Assembly: GCA_039545275.1 (NCBI GenBank)
Contig: BCHS01000009.1
Span: forward strand, 124,001-188,000
Origin: Pseudomicrostroma phylloplanum
Taxonomy: Eukaryota > Basidiomycota > Exobasidiomycetes > Microstromatales
DNA: 64,000 bases
Direction of reading: 5' to 3'
A program made the position numbers and the translations under genes. A model generated the notes under the pieces. It did no database searches. It worked only from the letters and a program-made list of their open reading frames with translations, and was not told where the DNA came from. Below, in pieces: positions 22,673 to 34,127 of this stretch (positions are counted from its first letter, which is position 1; every line of letters begins with the position of its first letter).

Positions 22673-24345
22673 CTACTTTGGATACGATAGCAGCCCTTCA
22701 CAGCTCCCGTCCATACCTCGCGACCACCACGGCGCTCCGATGATGAGTACGCATATGGCAATGCCGATGACGTAGCTGCCCACTGCGTACCCAACCGCTC
22801 TCCTCTTTGGCTTCAGGTTCCTCAGCTCCACTGCAAACGTAGAGATGGTACTCAGGCAGCCGCAGAAGCCCTCTTGCAGGCCATACAGCACTTGGCAGCT
22901 CACAGTCGTCGATGCAGCCAGACGTGTGCCTGTTCGGCCGTAGTGCTGACCCACGAAAAGGGCACAGATAATGAGCACTGCGAGGATGTTAGCGCTGAAG
23001 GTGCCCAGAGGCCAGAAGGGAAATCGCTTCGAAGCCTTGGCGGAATTAAGAGAGGAGAGGTACCAGCGCAAAATCGCTCCGGGTGGGGAGAAGACGAGCG
23101 CGAAGGTCAGAGGCCGAAAGTTTGCTTGTGGAGGTAGGGCCGCAAGGAGGATGGCCCCAATCCAGAATCCGACTCCGAGGACTAGGAAGCAGAAGACATC
23201 TACTATCGGTGTAAGTGGGGTATGCGGGGGAGTGCTTGCGGGTATCAAACGGATATTCTGGCCTGAAGGCGGGTATACGGATGCCTTGTGCTTTTGCGTA
23301 CGACGCGAGTCGCCGTTCTGAGACTGCGAGGATGAGATAGCGGACCGGGACTTTTGCTTATGCCTCTTCCTGTTTGTGGATTCGATGACATCGACGATGA
23401 TATTGGCCGGCAAGACTCGCGCAAGATGCTTGCCCGCTGTCAAGGCAGCGATGGAGATACCGAGCGTCGCAAACGTCTGCGTCAGAGCATCCATCACCTG
23501 ACAAGAGCAGAGTCGAAAGTCGAGGAGTCAGTTTACTGGCCGTTGCTCAAAAAAATCAGAATGAGCGGAATCTTACATTATGCAGTCCGCGTCGATTGTA
23601 GTGGCTCTGGTCTCCATACGCTTGAAATACGTTCAAGATCCAAGTGGAGAAGGTCGTCACGCTGCCACAGTATCCCGTGCCTAGCATGACAAACACAGGC
23701 GGATATCTAACGAGTGGAAGCGCAGAGGACGGAGGCAAAGTCAGAAAGAGGCTTCGCAGAGCTGCGCGACTCCTGGTTGGCAACTCACAGTCGGTCCAGC
23801 GCTTCCTTGTTGGCTACTGTCCATCCCATGACGAGACAGCCCACCGCCTGCGCCCAAATGACAGGCTTGATGCTCTGTCCATCGTACGTATTCAGCGCTA
23901 TCAGTCCTTCCCGAGTAAGTGTCCCCCATAATGATGCGAAAGCCAGTAGGCCAAGTATGGCACAGTGTCGCAGTGCGGCGTGTAGACGTGGAACGGGAGG
24001 ACTTCCCTCACGGCTACTCGCCTTGTCAGTCTCTTCCGCCGTCTCTTCCTCTGCTGAAAAGGGCTCGATCTGACGGCCAACCTCGGTGGGAGTACTTTCC
24101 CTCTCCAATCCTCTCGAAAGATCTTGCTGTGAAGCCGCAGGACTTGCTGGACTGTCCTGTTGCGGTACATCGTCGGCTCTTATCTGCTCTCTGGGTCGTC
24201 GGCTGCCACTGCCGGAGGCACCAAGGCCCTCTTCGGGAGATTCTTCCTCTGATGTCACCGCATTTGCGGTGCGCCACGAAGACTGTCTACTCGTTTGATG
24301 CAGGGGTGAGACAGCAAGCGGAGACGCTGCCTGACTGTCGCTCAT
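22673..24345 (-). CDS. FEX1: Fluoride exporter FEX (tandem CrcB domains)
   Basis: Seen: exons 24345-23789, 23706-23577 and 23497-22673, introns of 81 and 79 nt, about 503 aa. A 100-residue hydrophilic N-terminus is followed by two CrcB-like halves. The first half has GTLTREGLI and, across intron 1, GTGYCGSVTTFSTW; the second has PLGTFSANILAV and GFCGCLSTISTFAVEL. About eight hydrophobic segments are visible. Family knowledge: fungal FEX proteins are plasma-membrane fluoride channels in which two inverted CrcB domains are fused, conferring fluoride tolerance. It is longer than yeast FEX1 (about 375 aa), mostly through the N-terminal tail and a basic inter-domain linker. It is divergent from MCM2. 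Confidence 0.9.
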
Positions 24346-24790
24346 CGTATGCTTGAAGCATGTGGAGTGAGTAAACAGAAGCGTCAGGCCGGGTACGGAA
24401 GTAGAGAAATTGGCGTCGGGCGACCCGCCGTCCCGTCGGCTCTTCTTGTCTCGGACCCGGCAGCGCGCCCAACCACGCGGGGCGCGGGTAATGAAGCGAA
24501 GCCTCGACGCGAAGAAGGAAGAGACGTGTTAAGAGGCGCGACGGGCGGAGCGAAACACCGAAGGGGGCGAGGGAGCGAGCGAGCCTCGTTTCAGCGTACT
24601 TCCTCTTACGACTCACTCCCGCGACATCGTCATACCATAGCCCGTTGATCCGCTCATACCCTCCTTCTCGCACGATACTAGGCCTTGTTTCCCCACACAC
24701 ACTCAGAGTCATTGCACATTGCTTTGTCGAACGTTTAGCTCAATAGTATCGTGAGGACTGGTGATACCTAGCCAACCGGCTCATACCACA
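24346..24790. promoter_or_regulatory. Shared upstream region of FEX and MCM2
   Basis: This is 445 bp between divergent starts. It contains CG-dense segments (24420-24600), and candidate MluI-box-like ACGCG elements occur there (for example near 24474 and 24508). Such elements drive G1/S genes in yeasts, so the link to MCM2 is only inference. Confidence 0.35.
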
Positions 24791-27700
24791 ATGGTGAGTA
24801 GCACATGGGAGGTTGACATTGCTCAAGCCAGCCGTCTGACACAATCGCATATCCTCTCCATACCAGTCTTCATCTCCTCCGCCCAACAATGGGGCCACAC
24901 AACGCAACAAGCGTCAACGTTCCCCCTCTCGTGGTGCCCCCTTAGGTGGGTCAAGCAACCGACCCGCCGGGCCCCTCGATGCCTCTTCGCCCGCTGGAGG
25001 GTATGCCTACTCTGCCACTTCCACACCAGCAGCAGACCCGCTGTTCGGTGGCGCTCCCACACCCGCCTCAATGGCACCCTCGTCCATGCCGCCCTCGAGT
25101 CCACCTCAGGCTTTCAGCGACTTTGAAGATGGGGCAGATGGGGACGAGGCGAGGGAGGAGAGTGTTGTTGATGATGAGCTGGACGCTAGACAACTCGGAG
25201 ATGGCTACCAAGAGGACGACGAGGAGGCAGAGGGAGAGGGAGAGGATCTCTTTGGAGAGAACATGAACAAGTGAGTAGAGCGGCCACGTCTCTCTCGACA
25301 CTCGACGGCTCGATACTCACTCTGTTCCTTCTGTTATGTCTGTCCACAACAGCGACTACATTCACAACCCAGCACTTGACAACTACGATCGAGCTCTGGG
25401 CATCGACGACGATGTCAGTGACACCGAGATGGATGCCAATGCAAGACGACTTGCTGAGCTTCGTATGAGTCGTCGAGACCGAGCCGAAGGCAAGGGTCGG
25501 TACGGCAAGCAAACACGAGCGCCAGCATTCCTGCAGTCGGACGATGACCTGTCCTCCGACGAAGGAGGAGCCACTCGCCGACGTCGGCGCCGACACTACG
25601 ACGAACAAGCCATCGACGATGACGAAGCCGGTGCAGATGAGCTGCCCCTCGAACAGCTCGGAGACGTCAAGGCAGAAAGCATTGCAGCATGGGTGGCCAC
25701 CGAGAGCGTACGACGCACAGTGGTGAGGGAGTTCAGAAACTTCCTCGTCACCTACGTCGACGAGAATGGTGTGTCGGTGTACGGACAGCGGATCAAGACG
25801 TTGGGAGAGATGAACTCTGAGTCGCTCGAAGTCTCCTTTCTGCACCTGGTCGACTCCAAGGCTATCCTTGCCTACTTCCTGGCCAACTCGCCCACGTCCA
25901 TGCTGCCAATCTTTGACGCCGTCGCATTCGACGTCATTCTCCTCTACTACCCAGCGTACGACCGTATCCATCCAGAGATCCATGTCCGCATCTCAGATCT
26001 GCCTACCTCCTCGTCTCTGAGAGATCTCCGACAAGGCCACCTCAACTCGCTGGTGCGGGTCAGCGGAGTGGTTACCCGCCGAACCGGTGTCTTCCCCCAA
26101 TTGAAGTACGTCAAGTTCGACTGTCTCTCCTGCGGTGAGGTTCTGGGTCCCTTCTGGCAAGACGCCGCTCAAGAGGTCAAGATCAGCTACTGCTCCAACT
26201 GTCAAAAGCGCGGACCGTTCCGCGTCAATGCTGAGCAGACAGTCTACCGCAACTACCAGAAGATGACACTGCAGGAGTCACCCGGAAGCGTCCCACCCGG
26301 TCGACTGCCACGCCATCGTGAGGTGATCCTCCTTTGGGACCTCATCGACTCTGCCAAGCCAGGCGAGGAGATCGAGGTGACTGGAGTATACCGCAACAAC
26401 TTTGATGCTTCGCTGAACACCAAGAATGGATTCCCAGTCTTTGCTACGGTGCTAGAAGCCAATCACATTGCAAAGAGGGACGATGCTTATGCTGCTTTCC
26501 GGATGACCGAAGAGGACGAGCGAGCCATCAGGGCTCTCGCTCGTGACCCTCGCATCGGCAAGCGCATCGTCAAGTCCATTGCGCCTTCCATCTACGGCCA
26601 TGATGACATCAAATTGGCAGTTGCGCTGTCTTTGTTTGGTGGTGTGCCGAAAGACGTCGGAGGCAAGCACCGCATTCGTGGTGACATCAACCTGCTACTC
26701 CTGGGTGACCCCGGTACGGCCAAGTCTCAATTCCTCAAGTACGTCGAGAAGACTGCTAGCCGTGCCGTCTTCACCACTGGTCAAGGAGCGAGTGCGGTAG
26801 GTCTGACAGCCAGTGTGCGCAAAGATCCGATCACTCAGGAATGGACCCTCGAGGGTGGTGCTTTGGTGCTTGCCGACAAGGGCACATGTCTGATCGACGA
26901 GTTCGACAAGATGAACGATGCAGACAGGACGTCCATCCATGAGGCCATGGAGCAGCAGAGCATCTCCATCTCCAAGGCTGGAATCGTCACTACGCTGCAG
27001 GCTCGCTGTGCCATTGTCGCTGCTGCCAACCCCACAAGAGGTCGCTACAACCCCACGATTCCCTTCAGTCAGAACGTCGAGCTCACAGAGCCCATTCTGT
27101 CTCGTTTCGACATCCTCTGTGTGGTCAAAGACACGGTGGACCCCGTCAAGGACGACATGCTAGCCCGTTTCGTTGTCGGGTCGCACCTTCGCTCCCACCC
27201 CGGCTTCGACGAGGAAGTAGACGAGGCTCGTGTGGCCACCTCGCTGGATGCAGACATTATCCCGCAGGACTTGCTGCGCAAGTACATCATGTACTCCAAG
27301 GACCGTATCCGTCCCAAGCTGCACGCCCTGGATCAAGATCGCCTCTCGCGACTGTACGCAGACCTGCGACGCGAGTCCCTCTCCACGGGTAGTTACCCCA
27401 TCACCGTGCGTCACCTGGAGAGTATGATCCGCATGGCCGAGGCGTCTGCGAAGATGCACCTACGCGAATTTGTGCGCACCGACGACATCGACACTGCCAT
27501 TGGAGCTACGATTGAGTCCTTTGTCAGCGCACAAAAGATGAGTGTCAAGAAGACGCTGGAGCGCGGCTTCCGAAAGTACCTCAACACTTCAAAGGACCAC
27601 GATGAGCTGCTGGCCTTCCTGCTGGGTGGGATCATCAAGGACCGTATGAGGTTTGCTCACGCAAGGCGAGGAGCAGGTCAGCACCAACAACAGCAGAACG

Positions 27701-27885
27701 GTGAGGAGAGGACGGTGAGCGTTCCGGTGAGCGAGTTGGAGAAGCGGGCAAAGGAAGTGGACGTGCACGATGTGCGGCCCTTCCTCCACTCGAGGCTCTT
27801 CCTCGCTAATGGCTACCGGTGGGACGAGGAGAGACGCGTGGTGGAGAAGCGCTTTGGCGGTAGTGGTGGAGCGGCGGAGCTTTGA
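24791..27885 (+). CDS. MCM2: DNA replication licensing factor MCM2
   Basis: Seen: exons 24791-24793 (just ATG), 24867-25270 and 25353-27885, introns of 73 and 82 nt, about 979 aa. The acidic, Ser/Pro-rich N-terminus is followed by a zinc finger (CLSC...CSNC, about residues 392-415), the MCM OB region, Walker A GDPGTAKS (about 586), a Walker B-like LIDEFDKMND, the arginine finger SRFD (about 718) and a C-terminal AAA lid. Family knowledge: Mcm2 is one of six subunits of the replicative helicase; its acidic tail binds histones H3-H4 and is a DDK target. The Mcm2 identity rests on the zinc finger, the NDYIHNPALDNYDRAL block and the extended N-terminus. The intron immediately after the start codon is unusual. 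Confidence 0.95.
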
Positions 27886-28708
27886 AGAGGGCGAAGCAGA
27901 GCGAAGCGGAGCCTTCCGTTGCTCGGTATTCCGCGTAAGTTGCATCGGCATCGGCGGCTTGTGCCTGACCGACCTGACCTCTCTGTTCGGGAATCTCCAC
28001 CTTGCCCGGCGAAGCGCGTCTATGAATTCTCTCCTGTCACTCTTCATGTCTTCTTGTTGTATTGCCGCGCTCCTGTTCCCGCTCCGTCTTCCTTGCTTTC
28101 CAGGTGTCATGGTCATGTGATGTGGTTGATTTCTCTTTCGTCTTGTCATTCCGTTCCCTTTGCCGGCCGTAAATACATACAATACATTACATTTCTTCTC
28201 TTTCAAGTGGTCACTTCTTGCTCTGCGCGTGTGGCAGTGCCCCTATTCCATTCCCCGGTGTGCGGGAAGTGGGGCTTGCAGCGCAGCGGAGGAGGGGTCG
28301 TAGGCGAGGTCGAGGAGGGAGGGGTACAGAAATAGCCTCGAGTGAGGGAGGGAGCAAGTAAGAGCACAGGGGGGGCTTGCAAATCAGGGCACGTTCATCA
28401 CGAGGATCGAGGCAAGAGGCAGAGGCAGTGAGGGAGAGGGAGAGGGAGAGGGAGAGTGTGTAGAGATCGGAGCTGACCCAATGCTAATGCAGTGCAGTGC
28501 CGTACAGTTCGCTAATGCAGTGCAGTGCAGTTCAATTTCAATCGCCGAAAGCTTTAGACTAGACGTAGGCGCAGCAGCGCATCAAATCTGACCTACACCT
28601 CGGACGGCAACACAGCACCGGACACTTTCCACGCACCGGCGTCCGGCAGGACCAAGCGTCGCCGAGAATGGGCATAAGACTGAAGGATGCTATTTGGATG
28701 GTGACTTT
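27886..28708. other. Intergenic region downstream of MCM2
   Basis: This stretch of about 820 bp holds the MCM2 3' UTR, a GGGAGA-type purine repeat (28430-28456) and two near-identical short segments around CTAATGCAGTGCAGTG (about 28485-28530). No convincing gene is seen. Confidence 0.4.
28430..28456. repeat. Purine GGGAGA simple repeat
   Basis: About four tandem GAGGGA units, directly visible, in intergenic sequence. Confidence 0.9.
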
Positions 28709-28863
28709 GTGGAAACATCTATGGACTACTCGACATTGGCCCCTTTCCTCCTCTGCGGTGTGCTCAATCAAGTTGGCCTTGACGGCCTGTGAAAACATCT
28801 ATGGGACTAGACGACGTTGGCCCTTTCCTCCTCTGCGTTCTGCGCAATCAAGTCGGCCTTGAC
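28709..28863 (-). repeat. 80-bp tandem duplication of a gene's 3' end
   Basis: Read on the minus strand, 28863-28784 and 28783 to about 28709 are two adjacent copies of one unit of about 80 nt, differing by scattered substitutions and one extra G. The first copy encodes the last residues of the PD-(D/E)XK-like protein (AVKADLIAQNAEEERA), including its stop; the second would encode AVKANLIEHTAEEERG but lies beyond the stop. Confidence 0.85.
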
Positions 28864-29967
28864 GGCGTCGAGCATGCCCACTATGGCGGGTTTCCATGTG
28901 TCGAGAATCCAGCGCTTAATCTTCTGCAGCAGCAGCAGAAATTGATACATTGTCTCGAGGTCGTCGCCAGCTCCCAACCAGAAACGACGTAGATGTACTC
29001 CAGGGATGACAGCTGACCTTTGCGAATTTCCAACGGCAACGGGCCTTTGTTGAAGCGGGAGCTCCTCCCTTCGCACGTCGAAGGCGATGAGAACCTCGTA
29101 CTTAGCGCCTTCTGAACAGATGACGATTACAGGCAGACGAGGAGAGGCTCGGGCGCCGGGTGTTTGAAGGTAGCTGTCTCGCAGGGTCTGAGCCATTGCC
29201 AAGGCCTTCGCTGCGCCATGAGCGGCCTGGTTCTCCGCTGCTAAGAAGCTACCTTGGGCGGACTTGGCCTCCCAAATCAGGCAGGGAAAGGCTAATGCGG
29301 TAAATTCAGTTGCAACGAAGGGCTGTATGTTGCGAAGACGGATGATCTCTGTCAGAAACTTCTGGGAGAGAGTGGGAGCTTGAGAGATGGGGAGGTCGAA
29401 GGCAGGGTCTTGTTCCAGGGCAAGCCCGATCATTATGTCTGGCACTGGGGCGGAGAGCCACAGGCCGCCTTGGCTCACGGGTCCCACCGGCACTCCGAGT
29501 CTCTGATTCTCGGTGCTGAAGAGGGATTCGTCGTCGGTGAAGATGGCGAGGATGCGATGATTGACTTGCATCCATTTCGCCTCTTGAAAGGGAATACAAT
29601 TTGCGACGTCGACGGCGAGGACAGCGGCAGAATCGCGCAAGGCAATCTCCGTCGGACTCAAAGGTGAAGACGATTCCTTGGTCATGATCCTGGCAGTCTC
29701 AGATGCGAGGTTGAGTTTAAACTGCTCAACAATGTTCTTGATATACTGTGGACATTGTTCCAAGGCAATCCCATCGACGAAAACACTTGCAGAGCAAAGG
29801 TCGACATTGCGGTAGCCCAGACTTGACTCACCCTGAACGGAGGCAGAGGCTGAGCTGGACGAGCTAGCAGAATTTCTCACAGAGATATCGTCGAGAGGGC
29901 GGCTGTAGATTGTGGGGCCGACCCCACGGGATCTAGAGCCTCGTCGGGAGCCTCGAAGAGAGGACAT
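28807..29967 (-). CDS. PD-(D/E)XK-nuclease-like fungal protein, function unknown
   Basis: Seen: a single exon, 386 aa, ATG at 29967. The N-terminus is basic and Ser-rich (SSLRGSRRGSRSRG) and probably disordered. The core contains VPDIMIGLAL, then FPCLIWEAKS followed by an NQAAHGAAKALAMAQ helix, then a beta strand PVIVICSEG. An acidic residue, a strand ending in E-x-K and a following Gln/Ala-rich helix fit the PD-(D/E)XK fold seen in fungal DUF7924/PDDEXK-type proteins; that is a fold guess from motif order, not a proven nuclease. It is intronless, unlike most genes here, and its 3' end is tandemly duplicated just downstream. Such genes are often lineage-specific families in fungi. Confidence 0.55.
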   Translation of the reverse strand: MSSLRGSRRGSRSRGVGPTIYSRPLDDISVRNSASSSSSASASVQGESSLGYRNVDLCSASVFVDGIALEQCPQYIKNIVEQFKLNLASETARIMTKESSSPLSPTEIALRDSAAVLAVDVANCIPFQEAKWMQVNHRILAIFTDDESLFSTENQRLGVPVGPVSQGGLWLSAPVPDIMIGLALEQDPAFDLPISQAPTLSQKFLTEIIRLRNIQPFVATEFTALAFPCLIWEAKSAQGSFLAAENQAAHGAAKALAMAQTLRDSYLQTPGARASPRLPVIVICSEGAKYEVLIAFDVRREELPLQQRPVAVGNSQRSAVIPGVHLRRFWLGAGDDLETMYQFLLLLQKIKRWILDTWKPAIVGMLDAVKADLIAQNAEEERANVV

Positions 29968-30524
29968 GCTAGCGGCAGAGTTGTTGAAGTCGGTGCAAGT
30001 GGACGAGATGAGTGTGAGTCGGAGAGGACCGTGCGATGCAAGATGCCCAGGGCGTTGCTCCGCCCAGCCAGAGTGCGCGCGTGGGTGGTGCCTCTACGAG
30101 GAGACAGAAGAGGGGGACACTGGTCTCGTGCCTGTCCTCGGCTTCTGTTGGGTGTCAAGGGCGTGTGGGGGGCAAAGGGCGGGGGGGAGACACGAGCAGA
30201 GCAGGCGCAGGCCACTTGCCCTGTCTGAGTTTGCCCTGCTGCCACACTGCCTGCGTCTGCATGCCCATTGCCGCTCCGCCAGCCTCGGCCCTGTGTTGCG
30301 CCCGCCACCGCTCATCTACCCCCCCCCCATTTGGCGCGCGTGGATATTCTCGTCGTCGCCCTCCCTCGATCTTGGCTCCAACCCCACGCAGACACTCCGA
30401 GGCTAGAACTGGTCGGGCATCTTCCACCTCCCCCCCCCTGCTTGTCTGCCTGCCGAGGGGAAAGATAACCCACCCACATCCTTGCTTGCTGCAGCGGACC
30501 CACCTCCCCCTCTCCTTCTTCGCC
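29968..30524. promoter_or_regulatory. Shared upstream region of nuclease-like and GT31 genes
   Basis: This is 557 bp between divergent starts. It includes several C-rich runs (about 30320-30330 and 30430-30440). The plus-strand frame of the GT31 gene stays open upstream of its ATG but shows no conserved sequence. Confidence 0.4.
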
Positions 30525-31022
30525 ATGAGCCAAGAAGGCTCACGGGGACATTCTCACAATCCACGTCTTCCTCCCGGTCCTTCCTCTCCCGTCCCATCCT
30601 CTTCCTCCTTGGCATCACCTACCCTCACCCACACCGCCTCTCCCCGACGATCTTCTCATCACCATCAGCATCATAACGGCACTCATCACAGCGCCAGTCA
30701 TTCCCAGGCGTACAACAGGCCCGGCCCTTCCTTGTCCATCGACGCTCCCTCCCCATCACCAACCACCACCAGACTGCCGCCCTCTACGCCACCCCGGTCC
30801 ACTAGCGGGCATCGCTCACCACCCTCCTCTTCCACTCCATCTGCCTCTGCGACACGGCGAGCAAGCGAAGATCACCAGCCATCGGTAGCCAGTAGCTTCT
30901 CGGGACTACATCACGTCGGCGCCTCTTCCCTCTCACCGCGAGTACCCTTTGTGCGCTCACGTACCCCTGACCCACCACGGCAATCGCAGCATCAACCAAC
31001 CGCATCGCAGACGCGCAATACC

Positions 31023-31054
<32 letters not shown>

Positions 31055-34000
31055 TCCCTCTGCCTCTTCACCACCTCGGTCCTACGAACATCCTGATCCA
31101 TTCGCTTTACCAGACCGTTACGCTCCGTCTTCAGCGAGTGGTCAACCCAGGTGGAGACATAGGATGGGTAGCATAAACCCAATAGCATCAGCAGCAGCAG
31201 CAGCAGCCTCAAATGGGGAAGGTGATGATCGCCAGAGTAGGCATAGCGCAGTCGATGTAGAACAACGCAGAACGAGCAGCAGTGTAGACACCTCTCGGAG
31301 TCCGCCTCGCGGTTCCAGCTTCTTTGCAGGCGGAGGTATTTCAGACTATCAACATCAGCAGCAGCAACAGCAACATCAGAACCATGTTGCGACCGCCTCG
31401 TTGTTCGATCCGCTTTTGCAGCAGCTCGGCGATGGCAAGATACTAAAGCAAAAGTCGTCACTCGAGTTTGTAGACGACGATGGCAGTCTTGGCCTTGACC
31501 ACAATGGCAGGATGAGGAGCGAGAGCGGTGCCAGTGGGAGTGGCCATGGGAGCGCGTATGCGCCCGCCTACAGCGCCTTCGCCAGTCGCATCCCGCCGAG
31601 CCTCTCCAACGACGGCTCCTCCCTGTCTGGTCCCAGTCGAGCTTCGACGCCCTTCTACGGAGACACAGATTATGACAGTGCATACGATACAGATGGCGCA
31701 GCAATGGCAATGGCGCGCAAAGGCTCTGCTGTAGGAGCACTGTCATATCAACCCGATGATCGGGACAATAGAGATAGGAGCTCCTTGAAGTCGATCAGGA
31801 CAGTGCCAGGTAGTGGTCTAGGGTGGAAGGAGCTGGCAACCTCGCCGAAGAACAGTCTAGATTACGATCGGGACAGCAAGGGCGCATCCATGTGGACGTC
31901 GTGGCTGGGCTCGGTAGCTCCGCGAGGGCATCTCTACCAAAGGCTACAGAACACCGACTCCGCGAAGTCGCCTCTGGTGAGGCATCACTATCGCGCACGC
32001 TCTGCCAATCGGCAGGCTTTCGACCCCTCCATGCTCTCTTCACCGCGACGTCTACTCCTGTGGGGTATTCGCTCATTGCAAGACTTTGTGACGGCTCTCC
32101 ATCCGCTCAAACTCCTCGCTGCGCTCCTCTTCGTCGCCGGCTTCGTGGCTTCAACGACTCTGTTGATCATCTATATCCTTAACCCGGACAAGGAGCCCTG
32201 GCCCTGGAGGTCCTTCTGCGCAGAGCAACAACCCTTTCCGCACACCTTGGCCGACTCGCTAGCGCCCGTCGATGTATTTGTTGGTGTGATGACCGTAGAC
32301 TCGCACTTTGAGCGGCGCTCGGTCATTCGCTCCACCTATGGAGCTCATACTCGACCCATCGACCCAGTGACGGGACTGCAGAGCACGAACGTCCAGCTCA
32401 AGTTCATCCTTGGCAGGCCGAGCAAGAAGCTCGAGAGGAGGATAGCCCTCGAGATGGAAATGTTCAATGACATTGTGGTGTTGTGGGATATGCAGGAGAA
32501 CATGGCCGGCGGAAAGTCCTATCGGTATTTCCAGTGGGCGACGGAGAATGCTACTGTGCCCATTTTGCGGCCCAGGTCGGGGCAAAGACAGCTGGAATCT
32601 TCGAGCGGATCAACCCTGCCGCAAGCAGGGACTGTCAAGGGCGCCGATGACTTTCTATACGACGTCTCCTGGAAGCTGGTAGACTACGTCGTCAAGGCAG
32701 ATGACGATACCTTCATTGCCCTCGACGAGCTTGAGCGTCATCTCCGCGTTGCTCCGCGCAAACTCACCTACTGGGGCTACCTCATCAAGAATTGGTTCAT
32801 GGGCGGCGAAGCCTACGCGCTCTCCATGGACGTAGTGCAATGGATCGCCACGTCTCCCTGGGTCGCTGCTCACTCCACTGGCAAAGAGGACACGGCAACG
32901 GCCAAGTGGCTCAAGCAGCACCCGGAAAAGGCCAAGCTCAACTACGTCTCTGAGCGCTGCTGGATCTACGACCACCCCAAGTCCGGCACGGCCTACGCGC
33001 ACGGCTATCTTTTCCCCAATGAGGTGGAGAAGATCAAGCGCGAGGAGCGTCCTGGTGGATTGAGCGCGCAGGAGGTGAGCCGACGTGGTGGAGAGCGCGC
33101 CTCAAAGTGGTACTCTACGGTGAATGCCTGGCACGTAAAGTACAAGGCGCCCCGCGCCGACTTGTCCATTGAGGAGGAGATTGAGGCTCTGGTCGAGGGA
33201 GGCGGTATTTATCATGACTCTGGGTACAAGAGCGGTGCGCAAGACCCGGCACAGTGGCCCGCTTGGAGGGACCTCGTCTTTGAATCGGACGATCGTAGAC
33301 TGGAGAAGGGAGGGGGGCTCAAGTCTCCTGGTCATCTGGAACCGCCCGCGAGGATGAGCGCAGACTGGCGTTTGGAGCCCGCGGTGGGTCTGCCCATCTA
33401 TGGGAGCGCGAACATCTCTGCACCCTGGGCCACGAGCACTCGCAGCGAGGACCAGCAACCCCGCCGGCTGGAACAGCGCGACAACGATGAGGAGGCCAAC
33501 CTTGCCAAGCGAGACCGCAACAGTGCCGCTGCTAAGGAGGAGCACAGTCCTCTCCGTCGGCGCGACACCAACCCTGTCGTCATCTCCCGCCAAGACGCGA
33601 CCCCCGGCGCCTCCTCCGACGACTCCAAGCTCACAGCGCGCAGCCAGCGAGCCCAAACAGAAGAGCTTCGCATCCCTACCCCTCCAGCACGGGTGCCGAG
33701 ACCCCAGTACGCGGGGCATCTGCCTGCGCCTGCTTCGCAGGGCGGGGGAGAGGGGGCGGTGGTGGATTTGAGGGAGCTGAGGGAACAGAGGTACCTTGTC
33801 TCCTCCTCTTCCTCCTCCCCTTCTTCTGGTGCTGCTGGTATTCCAGGGTACGAAGGAGCCCCCAATTCCAACTCTAGCCCCAGCTCTGGCTCTAGCGCCA
33901 GCGCCAATCTGCCCCTCCGCGGCGGAACAGTCGTGGTGCACTACCTGAAGCGCGACGAGTGGTTCTACGAGACTGCACTTGCCCTCGTCGGGCGGGATCG

Positions 34001-34127
34001 AATTAGGGCCGCACAAGCTGGAGCGAGCGGAGCTGGTGGTGGTATTGCGAACGGGGGTGGGTGGGGAACTCAATACACCATGTGGGGTAGTCCGGATGCG
34101 CAGGCGCGGGGGAGATTGGGCTTGTAG
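30525..34127 (+). CDS. Family GT31 glycosyltransferase, type II membrane protein
   Basis: Seen: one exon, 1200 aa from ATG at 30525. A 500-residue Ser/Pro/His/Gln-rich cytosolic N-terminus, including poly-Ala and poly-Gln, precedes one membrane helix (LLAALLFVAGFVASTTLLII, about residues 528-550). The lumenal catalytic domain starts VDVFVGVMTVDSHFERR..IRSTYG and contains the metal-binding VKADDDTFI motif (near residue 723) and KEDTATAKWL. Family knowledge: this is the Galactosyl_T/GT31 arrangement, a Golgi beta-1,3-hexosyltransferase using UDP-sugars. The exact donor and acceptor cannot be told. The C-terminal 350 residues are low-complexity with a final structured block (VVVHYLKRDEWFYETALAL). 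Confidence 0.8.
31024..31053 (+). repeat. CAG trinucleotide run encoding poly-Ala
   Basis: About ten uninterrupted CAG/GCA units lie in the N-terminal part of the GT31 gene and are read as alanine. A second shorter run is near 31190-31207. Confidence 0.9.

Noticed and set aside
30036..30524. Upstream extension of the GT31 open frame
   Set aside because: Begins with non-ATG codons, overlaps the divergent promoter and shows no conserved sequence; ATG 30525 preferred.
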